Part shown: piece by piece, positions 33,832 through 42,976 of the stretch
Position numbering within the stretch: position 1 is the first letter of the stretch
Layout of the letters: each line of letters begins with the position of its first letter
Origin: Anaerolineales bacterium
GTDB taxonomy: Bacteria > Chloroflexota > Anaerolineae > Anaerolineales > UBA11579
Direction of reading: 5' to 3'
DNA length: 53,521 bases
NCBI GenBank assembly: GCA_016935415.1
Contig: JAFGRA010000307.1
Location: 1-53,521, forward strand
Notes under the pieces: generated by a model
Seen by the model: the letters and a program-made list of their open reading frames with translations, nothing else
What the model was told of the DNA's origin: nothing
The model's database searches: none
Translations under genes and position numbers: made by a program

Positions 33832-34743
33832 TCAGACAAAAAAGATAGGAGCAGTGAATACGTAGTTTTCGAACTTTCCAGTGGGTTGATCGGTCATGTA
33901 GATGGTTGCGAAATTGCCCGGTTCGAAACCGCGTTCCAGTAGATGCGCCATTACAATGTTGTTGATGGTGGGAATTTCGAGACCAAAGTGTTCGCGCCCG
34001 GCCAGGGCAGCTTGTGTTTCGGCATGCGCCATTACCGCCGGAAAATCGGCTGCATCCAGCAAGGCAAAGGGGCCATTGAGTTCTCCAATGTAGCCATAGC
34101 CAACCAGGTTTTGGCTGCGGTAATAGAGGAAACCCTGGCGGTCTACGGCCAGCCATTCGTGTTCCTGATCGCGGCAGTGGCCGATGATGGCTTTGTCGAT
34201 CTCTCCGAGAGCGGCATATGTTTCAGGATCGGCCGGAATTGCGACGATTTCCAGGTCGGTTTCGTAAGCCACTTGCTGCGGCTCACGCCCAAAATAGTAA
34301 ATGGCAAAACGCGGATAAACGCCGTTTTTTAGGTAGAGCTTCTGGGCGCGCCAATCTGGGGTAGCGATGATCGAGCGGTGATTGGCCTCGATATTGGAAA
34401 AGGCGCGCTCAATCAGTTCGCGTCCAAAGCCCAAGGATTGGGCTTCGGGCAAGATCATTAATTCGGTCAGTTCAAGCGTGTTTTCACGTAAAATGGAGCG
34501 CGAATAGCCCAGGACGCGCTCGTCGCGCGCGGCCACCCAGAACTCAGTGGCGTGGGCGGCAAGGTGTTCAAAAAGTGACTTGCGCTGCTGCCACATCTTT
34601 TCTGCATGTTCCGGATCGGCGATTCTGGGCTGTTCGGAAGAGCCCATACGCTTCATCAGGTCAGCAATTGCGGATTCAAAGATTAAGAAAGTTTGGTAGG
34701 AATCGGCAGCAGTGCCGCGGCGAATAATGATCTCATCTGCCAT
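33832..34743 (-). CDS. GNAT-family N-acetyltransferase (two-domain)
   Basis: A 303-residue protein. The N-terminal GNAT domain (about residues 5-150) has the acetyl-CoA-binding motif LPEAQSLGFGRELIERAF (Q/R-x-x-G-x-G/A type) preceded by the strand LELTELMIL. The C-terminal half (155-303) is a degenerate second GNAT-like repeat (LVGYGYIGELNGPFALLDAAD). GAGGAG precedes the ATG by six bases. The substrate is unknown; amino groups of small molecules or proteins are the family's targets. Confidence 0.82.
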   Translation of the reverse strand: MADEIIIRRGTAADSYQTFLIFESAIADLMKRMGSSEQPRIADPEHAEKMWQQRKSLFEHLAAHATEFWVAARDERVLGYSRSILRENTLELTELMILPEAQSLGFGRELIERAFSNIEANHRSIIATPDWRAQKLYLKNGVYPRFAIYYFGREPQQVAYETDLEIVAIPADPETYAALGEIDKAIIGHCRDQEHEWLAVDRQGFLYYRSQNLVGYGYIGELNGPFALLDAADFPAVMAHAETQAALAGREHFGLEIPTINNIVMAHLLERGFEPGNFATIYMTDQPTGKFENYVFTAPIFFV

Positions 34744-34789
34744 ATAAATCTCCTCAAAGTTGTATATACCTATTTTACTCGATAGGCGG

Positions 34790-35710
34790 TCAATAGGTGG
34801 TTTGAAAGCGATTCAGCCACACGCTGCAAGCGCCATACAGACCGGTATGGGCTCCCAGTGAGGCTGGGACGATTATTACTTTCTCTGCTGGGACTAAACC
34901 GCAGGCGTTGGCAATGGTTTTCTGAATGGTATCCCAGAAGAGGTGGCGGCTGCGCATCAGCCCGCCGCCCAAGGCGATCACTTCCGGGGTAAAGATGGTG
35001 ATCATGTTTGCCAGACCAATCCCAAGATAGTGGCCTTCGCGTTCGATGGCTTTTTGCGCATAGACATCATGGCGCTCGCAGATGCTTTGAGCGGTAACGG
35101 GTTCTGGCCCATGATGATCTGAGGGGGTGTTTTCGACGAACCACTGTGCCATGGCAGGTCCACTCGCCAGACTTTCCCAGCAGCCGTGTGCGCCGCATGA
35201 ACAAAGCGGCCCCGATGGATCAATGATGTGATGGCCGATTTCGGGGTGGAAACCATCCAGGCCGCGGTAAATTTTTCCGTCGACGATCAGCCCTGCTCCG
35301 ATGCCGGTGCTGACGGTTACAAACAAAAAGGTACGCCTGCCCTGGCCTGCGCCCCAGGTGTATTCTCCCAGCGCAGCCGCGTCGGCATCGTTTTCCAGCG
35401 CGACCGGCACGCCAAAGTGCCCGGCAAGATCGCTGACGATCTCCGCACCTTCCCAGCGTGGCAGGAAATCTACGTGCAGCAATTTACCAGCGAAAGGATC
35501 GACCGGGCCGGTGCAACCGATACCAATGCCCTCAAGCTCGGTTCCGGTTTGCTTTTGGAGCTGTACTAACAAAGTGCGGATTTCTTTGAGCGCCTCATCC
35601 CAGGCGCGTTCTGGTTGGGTTGGAAATGCGTTCTGGGCAACAAGCTTGCCGTTTTGCTCGAAGAGGCCGATTGCGATTTTTGTGCCGCCGATGTCAATTG
35701 CGCCGATCAT
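34790..35710 (-). CDS. ROK-family sugar kinase (glucokinase/GlcNAc kinase type)
   Basis: A 306-residue ROK protein without a DNA-binding domain, so a kinase and not a repressor. The ATP phosphate motif is AIDIGGTKIAIGLF. The substrate segment GHHIIDPSGPLCSCGAHGCWE contains the ROK zinc signature CxCGxxGCxE and the catalytic Asp (LENDADAAALGE). ATG at 35710 has AAGG nine bases upstream; earlier in-frame ATGs lack a good site. It is divergent from the GH20 hexosaminidase gene, so N-acetylglucosamine is a reasonable substrate; glucose released by cellobiose phosphorylase is an alternative. Confidence 0.88.
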   Translation of the reverse strand: MIGAIDIGGTKIAIGLFEQNGKLVAQNAFPTQPERAWDEALKEIRTLLVQLQKQTGTELEGIGIGCTGPVDPFAGKLLHVDFLPRWEGAEIVSDLAGHFGVPVALENDADAAALGEYTWGAGQGRRTFLFVTVSTGIGAGLIVDGKIYRGLDGFHPEIGHHIIDPSGPLCSCGAHGCWESLASGPAMAQWFVENTPSDHHGPEPVTAQSICERHDVYAQKAIEREGHYLGIGLANMITIFTPEVIALGGGLMRSRHLFWDTIQKTIANACGLVPAEKVIIVPASLGAHTGLYGACSVWLNRFQTTY

Positions 35711-35862
35711 GATTTGCATCCTTGATGTGTTATGTGTTCCCATTATAAATGAAGGTGAAACCAGCCGTGATTTTTTGTTGGAGTTTCGTGTTTTTGCGGA
35801 TATCGAGTAAAATGGACGCGCATATTACAGAATTGTTTGCATGGAACCTAAGGAGGTTTTTG

Positions 35863-37596
35863 GTGAACGAATCGGTTGTCTTGTTACCTTATCCACAGGA
35901 ATTAACCTGGACGGATGGTTGGTATGAACTGAAGGGTGGGCACGATTTGGGAGACTTGGCGGTGAGGCGCAGTTTAGATGCTGCGGTTGTCCATGAGCAA
36001 GGTTACGAGTTAACGATCACGCCAGATGAGATCAGTGTCAGGGCCAAAAAAGAGGCTGGATTGTTCTACGCCGACCAGACTCTCAAGCAGTTGCTGACGC
36101 AATTTTCTGAGCGGCTGCCAACGCTAACGTGCAAAGATTGGCCGGACTTTGAGGCGCGCGGTGTGATGCTGGATATCAGCCGGGACAAAGTTCCGACCAT
36201 GGATACGTTGTATGCGTTGATCGATATGCTGGCAAGCTGGAAAGTGAATCAGTTCCAGTTATATACCGAGCATACTTTCGCTTATAAAAACCATAAGGTC
36301 GTTTGGGAAAAGGCATCGCCGGTTACGGCGGAAGAGATCCAGGCGCTGGATGCATTCTGCCGGGAACGCCAGGTTGAATTAGTGCCTAACCAGAATTCGT
36401 TTGGGCATATGCGGCGCTGGTTGATCCACGAGCCGTATCGGCACCTCTCGGAATGCCCAGATGGCTGCGACACGGTGTGGGGTTATTTCGACGAACCGTT
36501 CAGCCTGTGCCCCACTGAACCCGGAAGCTTGGAATTACTGCAAGAGCTGTTCGATGAACTGCTTTCAAATTTCACCAGCGATCAGTTCAATATCGGCTGT
36601 GATGAAACCGTTGATCTGGGCAATGGGCGCAGTAAAGACCTGGTTGCAGAAAAAGGCGTTGGCAAGGTTTACCTCGATTTCTTGCTGAAAATCTACGAGG
36701 AGGTCAAGGCGCGCGGCAAGGTGATGCAGTTCTGGGGTGATATCATCATGCACCATCCCGAACTGGTGGCAGATTTGCCCAAAGACGCGGTTGCCCTGGA
36801 ATGGGGTTATGAAGCCGACCATCCCTTTGACGATCATGGTGCGAAGTTCGCAAGTTCTGGCATCCCCTTCTATGTTTGTCCAGGCACGTCGAGTTGGAAT
36901 ACAGTTGCTGGCCGCACAGATAACGCGATTGGCAATTTAGTGAATGCGGCCGAAAATGGCCTTAAGCATGGTGCAATTGGCTATTTGAATACCGATTGGG
37001 GCGATAACGGACACTGGCAGCCGCTGCCGGTCAGCTATCTGGGGTTTGCGTTTGGTGCGGCGATGTCCTGGGCTAATACCACCAATCGTGAGTTAGATGT
37101 ACGCAAGACGCTCGATCTGTTCGTTTTCGATGATGACACTGAGGTGATGGGAAAGCTGGTATATGAGCTTGGGAACGTTTACCAGACACCCGGCGTGTTG
37201 ATCCCCAATAATTCGGTTTTATTCTGGATATTGCAGACTACACCGGAAGAGATCAGGGCTGAAGCGGAAAAATGGGAAGGCGATAAGACCGGAGGCTTGC
37301 GCGAAACCATTACTGAGGTTGAAGCAATCACGGCAAAGCTGTCTTCAGCACGCATGCAACGCAGTGATGCTGAACTGATTCGGCGCGAATTCCAATGGAT
37401 TGCGGATATGCTTACGCATGCTTGCCACCGGGCTTTGTGGGCTTTGGGCGCAGAAGATGAACATGTCGCTGAATTAGCTGTAGCGGCACAAAGCTTACTG
37501 GACGAACATGAGTATATCTGGCAGGCTCGTAATCGTCCCGGTGGCTTTGCCGATTCACAGGTACGTCTAGAGAAGGCTGCTCAAGGCTATGCATAG
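35863..37596 (+). CDS. GH20 family beta-N-acetylhexosaminidase
   Basis: Cleaves terminal beta-GlcNAc or GalNAc residues through substrate-assisted catalysis. The N-terminal GH20b domain ends near residue 85 (AGLFYADQTLKQLL). The TIM barrel begins ARGVMLDISRDKVPTMDTL. The catalytic Asp-Glu pair is D247-E248 in FNIGCDETVDLG, and Trp-rich loops (TDWGDNGHWQPLP) line the sugar site. The start is GTG at 35863 with AAGGAGG seven bases upstream; the frame is open back to 35749. There is no signal peptide, so it acts on imported sugar chains inside the cell. It is divergent from a ROK kinase gene. Confidence 0.88.
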   Translation: MNESVVLLPYPQELTWTDGWYELKGGHDLGDLAVRRSLDAAVVHEQGYELTITPDEISVRAKKEAGLFYADQTLKQLLTQFSERLPTLTCKDWPDFEARGVMLDISRDKVPTMDTLYALIDMLASWKVNQFQLYTEHTFAYKNHKVVWEKASPVTAEEIQALDAFCRERQVELVPNQNSFGHMRRWLIHEPYRHLSECPDGCDTVWGYFDEPFSLCPTEPGSLELLQELFDELLSNFTSDQFNIGCDETVDLGNGRSKDLVAEKGVGKVYLDFLLKIYEEVKARGKVMQFWGDIIMHHPELVADLPKDAVALEWGYEADHPFDDHGAKFASSGIPFYVCPGTSSWNTVAGRTDNAIGNLVNAAENGLKHGAIGYLNTDWGDNGHWQPLPVSYLGFAFGAAMSWANTTNRELDVRKTLDLFVFDDDTEVMGKLVYELGNVYQTPGVLIPNNSVLFWILQTTPEEIRAEAEKWEGDKTGGLRETITEVEAITAKLSSARMQRSDAELIRREFQWIADMLTHACHRALWALGAEDEHVAELAVAAQSLLDEHEYIWQARNRPGGFADSQVRLEKAAQGYA

Positions 37597-37643
37597 CAAG
37601 CATCGTTGATCTTCTGAGTAAATTTGAGGGTTAGTTTGGAAAT

Positions 37644-37973
37644 TTAATCGTCGTAGTCGTCGTCCAGATTGCGTGTTCTTTTTGGGCGACGACGCTTTCC
37701 AAATGATTCGACATCGTCGTCGGTGTCTTCGAAGTCTTCGGTATCGTCGCGTTCGTAGCGCTTTTTGTGTTTCTTCGACTTGCGTCGGCGGTCGTGGTCT
37801 GCTGGGTTTTCCTCTACATGATCATCCAATGCCACCCAGTTTAGGGTGAGTGGGGAAATGGTGGCGACCACTAACGCGGTTTCACAGCTAGAACAGGTGA
37901 TGAGTTGCCCAACTTTTGGGTCTTTCTCTAAGCGAATTGTTTGCGCACAAGATGGGCATTCAACCTTATGCAT
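37644..37973 (-). CDS. LysW-like zinc-ribbon protein with charged tail
   Basis: A 109-residue protein. Residues 1-48 follow the LysW/AmoL-type ribbon closely: VECPSCAQTIRL, then KVGQLITCSSCETALVV and a final strand SPLTLNWV, with two CxxC knuckles. The rest is a disordered, alternately basic (RRRKSKKHKKR), acidic (DDTEDFEDTDDD), basic (KRRRPKRTR) and acidic (DDDYDD) tail. It lacks the C-terminal EDWGE of true LysW, so it is not an amino-group carrier of lysine synthesis, and no lys genes are nearby. ATG at 37973 has AGGAG eight bases upstream. It may be a nucleic-acid or protein adaptor (inference). Confidence 0.72.
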   Translation of the reverse strand: MHKVECPSCAQTIRLEKDPKVGQLITCSSCETALVVATISPLTLNWVALDDHVEENPADHDRRRKSKKHKKRYERDDTEDFEDTDDDVESFGKRRRPKRTRNLDDDYDD

Positions 37974-38260
37974 GGATATAGCTCCTACAAAATAATAATG
38001 GCTCATTATAACGTAGGAATGTGAACTTTGGGTGTATTCATGTGCTGGATGCAACTTATTTTAGAAATGCTATTGTATAATACTGTGGTTCTCCGGTAGC
38101 TGACCTTGTGGTGAAATGATTACCTTTTTGCTTTGGAATTTTATTGTGGCAATGAACGGTCAGTTTCTCTTATAAATGCTATTGCGAGTTGTTTTCTTGT
38201 GCAAAATGACTTATGCATTTACTTTAGTACGACGACATTATTGCTAATAAGGAGTGAAAG

Positions 38261-40705
38261 ATGCGTTTCGGTTATTTCGATGATGAATTGCGGGAATACG
38301 TAATTAATCAACCGGATACACCACTGCCCTGGATCAATTATCTGGGGTGTGAAAATTATTTTGGAATCATCTCAAATACGGCTGGTGGCTATTCATTTTA
38401 CCGTGATGCCCGCCTGCGCCGCTTGACACGCTATCGCTATAATAACGTGCCTTTTGATGCTGGCGGTCGTTATCTTTATTTGCGGGATGATGACAATGGT
38501 TCCTTTTGGTCACCTACCTGGGCGCCGGTGAAAGCTAGTCTGGATGAATATAGTTGCCGCCACGGGATGGGTTACACGACCATCCATTCGGTCCAAAATC
38601 AGATCGAGGCAACCGCGCGTTATTTTGTGCCGTTGGGTGAAAATCTTGAAATCTGGGAACTAACCCTGACCAATCAGCGAGAAACCGCGGCAACAGTTTC
38701 AGTCTACTCTTGTGTTGAGTTTGCCTTATGGGATGCGTACGACGATATGACCAATTTTCAGCGCAACTTCAACACCGGAGAAGTGGAAGTCGAAGGCAAT
38801 GTGATTTACCACAAAACCGAATATCGAGAAAGGCGCGATCATTTCGCGTATTTTGCCTGTTCGGATGATATGATCGGGTTCGATACGCAGCGTGAAGATT
38901 TCCTGGGCGCGTACCGCGGTTGGGATAATCCCAAAGTGGTAGAGCAGGGATATTCGGAGGATTCGATTGCGCATGGCTGGTCGCCAATTGGCTCCCATCA
39001 TGTTGCCGTCTCGCTGGCGGCTGGAGAATCGCGTAAGGTCATCTTTGTGCTGGGCTATCAGGAAAACCCGAAAGATGAAAAATTCCAGGATGCAGCCCAC
39101 GAGGTTGTGAATAAGAAATCGGTTTACCCCGTGTTGGAGCGTTATCTTGACGCGGTGGAAGTCGAACAGGCATTTACGGCGCTGCGCAATTATTGGGATG
39201 ATCTCTTGCAAATCTTCCAGGTGGCTACTCCAGATGAACACACCAACCGCATGGTGAACGTCTGGACGGCTTATCAGACTATGGTGACCTTTAATCTGTC
39301 GCGCTCGGCTTCATTCTATGAATCCGGTGTGGGGCGGGGGATGGGCTTCCGTGACTCGAACCAGGACTTGCTGGGCGTTGTCCAGTTGATCCCGGAGCGC
39401 GCTCGCGAGCGTATCCTTGATCTTGCCGCGACCCAATTCGAGGATGGTGGTGCTTTCCATCAATACCAGCCGCTAACCAAGCGCGGCAACGACAACGTTG
39501 GCAGCAATTTTAACGACGACCCGTTGTGGATGGTGCTGAGCGTGAACGCCTATGTGAAAGAGACCGGCGATTATGGCATCCTGGATGAGATGGTGCCATT
39601 CCAGAATCAACCGGGCACCGAAGAGACTTTGTTTGAGCATCTGCGGCGCAGCTTACAATATACCCTCGACCGCATTGGGAAACATGGTTTGCCGTTGATC
39701 GGGCGCGCAGACTGGAACGACTGCCTTAACCTGAATACGTTCTCCGAAGAGCCGGGTGAATCTTTCCAGACGACTACTAATAAAGATGGCAAAAATGCCG
39801 AATCGGTGTTTATTGCCGGGTTGTTCGTTGCCGCCGCTAAAGAGATGGCTGGACTCCTTGATTATCTTGGAAAGAGCACCGACGCTGATTTCTATCGCGA
39901 AAAAGCAGAGAGCATGACCCAGGTTACCTTGAAGAATGGTTGGGATGGAAACTGGTTCCTGCGTGCTTACGACGACCTGGGTGACAAAGTTGGTTCGCAA
40001 ACTTGCGAAGAGGGCCAGATCTTTATTGAGCCGCAAGGTTACTGTGTGATGGCCGGGATTGGCCTGGACAATGGCTATGCTCAAAAAGCGCTAGATTCGG
40101 TGGCGGAACGCTTGGCAACCAAGCACGGCATCGTACTGAACCAGCCAGCTTATACACGATACTATCTGAATCTGGGCGAAATCTCTTCTTATCCGCCGGG
40201 TTATAAAGAGAATGCTGGTATTTTCTGCCATTCAAACCCATGGATCGTGATCGCTGAAACGCTGGTAGGAAACGGTGATCGGGCTTTTGAGTATTACAGT
40301 AATAACAACCCTTCCAAGCGCGAGGCCATTAGTGAAATCCACCGCTGCGAGCCATACGTGTATGCCCAGATGATCGCCGGAAAAGATGCTCCGACTCATG
40401 GTGAGGCCAAGAATTCCTGGCTGACCGGAACGGCGGCCTGGAATTATGTGGCAATCACGCAATGGATATTGGGTGTCCGGTCTACACATCAGGGGTTACA
40501 GGTAGCGCCTGTGCTGCCAAGCGATTGGCAAAGTTTTGAAGCTGTCCGCAAACACCGCGGCGTGATCTACGAGATCAAGGTGGATCGCCAAGGGGATGGT
40601 AATCAAGTCAGCCTGGAAGTAGATGGGAAAGCAATTGAAGGCAGCGTGGTCCCATTGCCGGAAGCGGGCGTAACTAAGGTTCAGGTGCGGGTGAACTTGA
40701 AGTAA
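38261..40705 (+). CDS. Cellobiose phosphorylase (GH94)
   Basis: An 814-residue intracellular enzyme that converts cellobiose plus phosphate into glucose 1-phosphate and glucose. Length and sequence track Clostridium thermocellum cellobiose phosphorylase from end to end as I recall it: FGYFDDELREYVI at the N-terminus, NTAGGYSFYRDARLRRLTRY, and FRDSNQDLLG in the barrel. The catalytic Asp487 is in RADWNDCLN, and YPPGYKENAGIFCH and GEAKNSWLTGTAAWN line the phosphate/donor site. RBS AAGGAG lies six bases before the ATG. It is a single gene, followed by a hairpin terminator and then two substrate-binding protein genes. Confidence 0.93.
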   Translation: MRFGYFDDELREYVINQPDTPLPWINYLGCENYFGIISNTAGGYSFYRDARLRRLTRYRYNNVPFDAGGRYLYLRDDDNGSFWSPTWAPVKASLDEYSCRHGMGYTTIHSVQNQIEATARYFVPLGENLEIWELTLTNQRETAATVSVYSCVEFALWDAYDDMTNFQRNFNTGEVEVEGNVIYHKTEYRERRDHFAYFACSDDMIGFDTQREDFLGAYRGWDNPKVVEQGYSEDSIAHGWSPIGSHHVAVSLAAGESRKVIFVLGYQENPKDEKFQDAAHEVVNKKSVYPVLERYLDAVEVEQAFTALRNYWDDLLQIFQVATPDEHTNRMVNVWTAYQTMVTFNLSRSASFYESGVGRGMGFRDSNQDLLGVVQLIPERARERILDLAATQFEDGGAFHQYQPLTKRGNDNVGSNFNDDPLWMVLSVNAYVKETGDYGILDEMVPFQNQPGTEETLFEHLRRSLQYTLDRIGKHGLPLIGRADWNDCLNLNTFSEEPGESFQTTTNKDGKNAESVFIAGLFVAAAKEMAGLLDYLGKSTDADFYREKAESMTQVTLKNGWDGNWFLRAYDDLGDKVGSQTCEEGQIFIEPQGYCVMAGIGLDNGYAQKALDSVAERLATKHGIVLNQPAYTRYYLNLGEISSYPPGYKENAGIFCHSNPWIVIAETLVGNGDRAFEYYSNNNPSKREAISEIHRCEPYVYAQMIAGKDAPTHGEAKNSWLTGTAAWNYVAITQWILGVRSTHQGLQVAPVLPSDWQSFEAVRKHRGVIYEIKVDRQGDGNQVSLEVDGKAIEGSVVPLPEAGVTKVQVRVNLK

Positions 40706-40722
40706 ACTCTCGATACTGGAAC

Positions 40723-40750
40723 TTGAAACGAAATAACCACACAGTATAAT
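40723..40750 (+). promoter_or_regulatory. Promoter of the first substrate-binding protein gene
   Basis: TTGAAA (40723-40728), a 16-base spacer, TATAAT (40745-40750). It predicts a 5' leader of almost 300 bases before the GTG at 41053. Confidence 0.6.
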
Positions 40751-40760
40751 TGGATAGAGT

Positions 40761-40790
40761 GACCGGGCGGCATTGGCCGCTCGATCATTT
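40761..40790 (+). terminator. Terminator of cellobiose phosphorylase, just after a promoter
   Basis: Stem GACCGGGCGGC (40761-40771) / GCCGCTCGATC (40776-40786) with two G-U pairs, then ATTTTAAA. It lies about four bases after the predicted start of the following transcript, so it might also act as an early attenuator. Confidence 0.65.
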
Positions 40791-41052
40791 TAAATGACAA
40801 AACACCACTAGAGGAGGGGGCATAACCCAACCGGGGACGGATGTCTGGATAGCCGGAATTTTCTATACTGGAACTGGCCTAAGATTGAGTTCAGGGTTCT
40901 TGTAACCCATCTAAACATCTTTACGATGACAACTGAAAATTGATCCGCCTAACCGGTGTCGATTTGTCGTTCACATGAAGGAGGTGCCGCGCCGAAAATA
41001 CACCTTATCTATTTTGATTCCTAATTAACAAAATTCACTTAAGGAGAAGAAT
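40791..41052 (+). other. Long leader of the first substrate-binding protein gene
   Basis: A non-coding stretch with small hairpins (for example GGGTT/AACCC near 40906-40921). I could not match it to a known riboswitch. The 11-mer ATACTGGAACT occurs at 40713-40723 and again at 40865-40875. A 17-codon reading frame starts at 40975 over a GGAGGTG sequence. Confidence 0.35.
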
Positions 41053-42873
41053 GTGAACAAGAAAATTAGTCTAGTCTTTGCGTTAATTATGATTTTAAGC
41101 CTGGTGCTCTCGGCCTGTGCAGCGCCGGAACCCGAGACCATCATTGAGACGGTAGTGGTTGAGCGGGGAAGTGAGACCGTGATTGAAACCGTTGTTGTCG
41201 AAGTTCCTCAGGAAGAAGATATGGGGGAAATGGATCAGCCGGTGACTTACGACGGCTATTCGACTACGGATATCCCCACGCTCGACCCGCAGGTTGGAGA
41301 GGATAAGGTCTCGATCGACTATATTGAGAACCTGTTCGTGCAATTGACCAATTACGATTTGGTTACCAATGAAATTGTGCCGGAAGCTGCTACCAATTGG
41401 TCGGTAAGCGAAGATGGCCTGGTTTGGACGTTTAATTTGCGTACCGACATTCCCTGGGTTTACCATGTGCCTGGCGGAGGGACAACCCAAGACGTAGACG
41501 TTGATGGTAATCTGCTTTTCGTTAACGCAGGCGATTTTGAATATGGTATCAAGCGCGCTTGTGATCCGAATATTGGCTCTGCCTATTCTGCGATCATTGC
41601 GCCGCTCATCAAGGGCTGTAATGATGTGTTGAATTATGAAGATCCGGCGAATGTTCCCCCAGAGATGTATGATGCGATTGGGGTCAGCGCGCAAGCGGAT
41701 GATACCCTGGTCGTGGAACTTGAATTCCCGGCCGGATATTTCCTGTCCATGACCCCGATGTGGACGCTGGCGGCAGTGCCGCAGTGGGTAATTGAAGAGC
41801 ATGGCGAGCAATGGGTCGAGGCTGGTTTTGTGGTGACCAGCGGGCGATATGTGCTTGACGAATGGGTGCATGGTGTTCGCCGCCGTATTGTTCGTAATCC
41901 TTTGATGCCTGCCGATATGATTGGCAGCGGCAATATCGAAGCATACGATGTTAATGTTGTTCCAGATACGAGCACCGGTTATGCATTGTGGTTGAATAAT
42001 GAAGTTGATGTGGCCGGGATCCCGGATGCCGAATTGCAAGCCCATCTCGAGCAATTCCCGGATGAGACCGTTCAAATTGCTAATCTGACGGTGTATTACA
42101 TCGGTTTTCGCATGACCAAGCCGCCGTTCGATGACGCGCGCGTGCGCCGGGCGTTCAGCGCTGCTTTCGACCGCGAAACCTATGTCGATGTCATCAACCA
42201 GGGACAAGGTTTGCCGATGAAGCACTTTGCCCCTCCAGGGATTTTTGGCGCACCGCCGATTGATGAAGTGGGGGTAGGCTTCGACCCTGAATTTGCTGCT
42301 GCGCAGTTGGCCGAAGCGGGATATCCAAACTGTGAAGGTTTCCCCACGGTTACGCTCTTGGGATATTCCGGGCAGAATACATTGAATGAGATCGAATATG
42401 CGCAGGGGCAGTGGTCTGAAAACCTGGGTTGTGATCCGGAGAAGATCATCATCGAGCAGCAATCATTCGCCGAACTGCTGGATTCGACCTCTGTGGATAC
42501 CCCGGATGAAGATGCCCCACATATGTGGACACTGGGTTGGGGACCGGACTATGCCGATGAAAATAACTGGGTCGGTGATGTGTTGTGGTGTGAGGGCGAT
42601 GTGCGCTTCAAGCGCACCTGCAACGACATCGACGATCTGATCGAGCAAGCCCGCATCGAATCTGATCCGGCAGTACGGGCTGACCTATATTACCAGATCG
42701 AAGAGATGTTCTTCGGCGCAGAAGGCGAGTTCCCCTTCATGCCCACCGATTTGAATATCAACTATGCTGCTGAACATACCTGGGTCGAACGCATTGTGGC
42801 CTTGTTTGGTGGGGAACAATGGTACAACTGGTCGATAGATTGGGAGGCTAAACTGGCCGCTCTTGGTGAGTGA
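41053..42873 (+). CDS. ABC transporter substrate-binding lipoprotein, family 5 (first copy)
   Basis: A 606-residue exported lipoprotein. The signal peptide and lipobox are ISLVFALIMILSLVLSAC, cleaved before Cys. A Thr/Val/Glu linker with repeated ETVVVE follows, then the family-5 (DppA/OppA type) binding domain with STTDIPTLDPQVGED, the strand-loop DFEYGIKRACDPNIG and MTKPPFDDARVRRAFSAAFD. Family-5 proteins bind peptides, nickel or, in Thermotoga, cello- and manno-oligosaccharides. The gene follows cellobiose phosphorylase, so a beta-glucan oligosaccharide is possible (inference). No permease or ATPase genes are in the window. GTG start with AAGGAG seven bases upstream. Confidence 0.9.
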   Translation: MNKKISLVFALIMILSLVLSACAAPEPETIIETVVVERGSETVIETVVVEVPQEEDMGEMDQPVTYDGYSTTDIPTLDPQVGEDKVSIDYIENLFVQLTNYDLVTNEIVPEAATNWSVSEDGLVWTFNLRTDIPWVYHVPGGGTTQDVDVDGNLLFVNAGDFEYGIKRACDPNIGSAYSAIIAPLIKGCNDVLNYEDPANVPPEMYDAIGVSAQADDTLVVELEFPAGYFLSMTPMWTLAAVPQWVIEEHGEQWVEAGFVVTSGRYVLDEWVHGVRRRIVRNPLMPADMIGSGNIEAYDVNVVPDTSTGYALWLNNEVDVAGIPDAELQAHLEQFPDETVQIANLTVYYIGFRMTKPPFDDARVRRAFSAAFDRETYVDVINQGQGLPMKHFAPPGIFGAPPIDEVGVGFDPEFAAAQLAEAGYPNCEGFPTVTLLGYSGQNTLNEIEYAQGQWSENLGCDPEKIIIEQQSFAELLDSTSVDTPDEDAPHMWTLGWGPDYADENNWVGDVLWCEGDVRFKRTCNDIDDLIEQARIESDPAVRADLYYQIEEMFFGAEGEFPFMPTDLNINYAAEHTWVERIVALFGGEQWYNWSIDWEAKLAALGE

Positions 42874-42887
42874 ACCAGACATGCCAA

Positions 42888-42918
42888 GATTGGGGGCAGC
42901 CCCTGACTGCCCCCAATC
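42888..42918 (+). terminator. First of two tandem terminators after the first binding-protein gene
   Basis: A perfect 11-bp stem GATTGGGGGCA (42888-42898) / TGCCCCCAATC (42908-42918), followed by a weak T stretch. Confidence 0.75.
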
Positions 42919-42940
42919 GCTTTGGTCCGTAATCTTTTAG

Positions 42941-42976
42941 CATTGCCGGAAGCGAATCTCCGGCAGTGTTTTGTTT
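42941..42976 (+). terminator. Second tandem terminator
   Basis: A 10-bp stem CATTGCCGGA (42941-42950) / TCCGGCAGTG (42959-42968) with one G-U pair, then TTTTGTTT. Two terminators isolate the first binding-protein gene from the second. Confidence 0.8.

Noticed and set aside
37644-37973. Lysine biosynthesis carrier LysW
   Set aside because: The C-terminal EDWGE that carries the amino group is absent and no lysX/lysZ neighbours exist.
41095-42462. A 455-codon open frame on the minus strand inside the first binding-protein gene
   Set aside because: It is antisense to a clear lipoprotein gene, has no ribosome site or recognisable domain, and a similar but broken frame lies inside the second copy. 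It is a codon-usage shadow.
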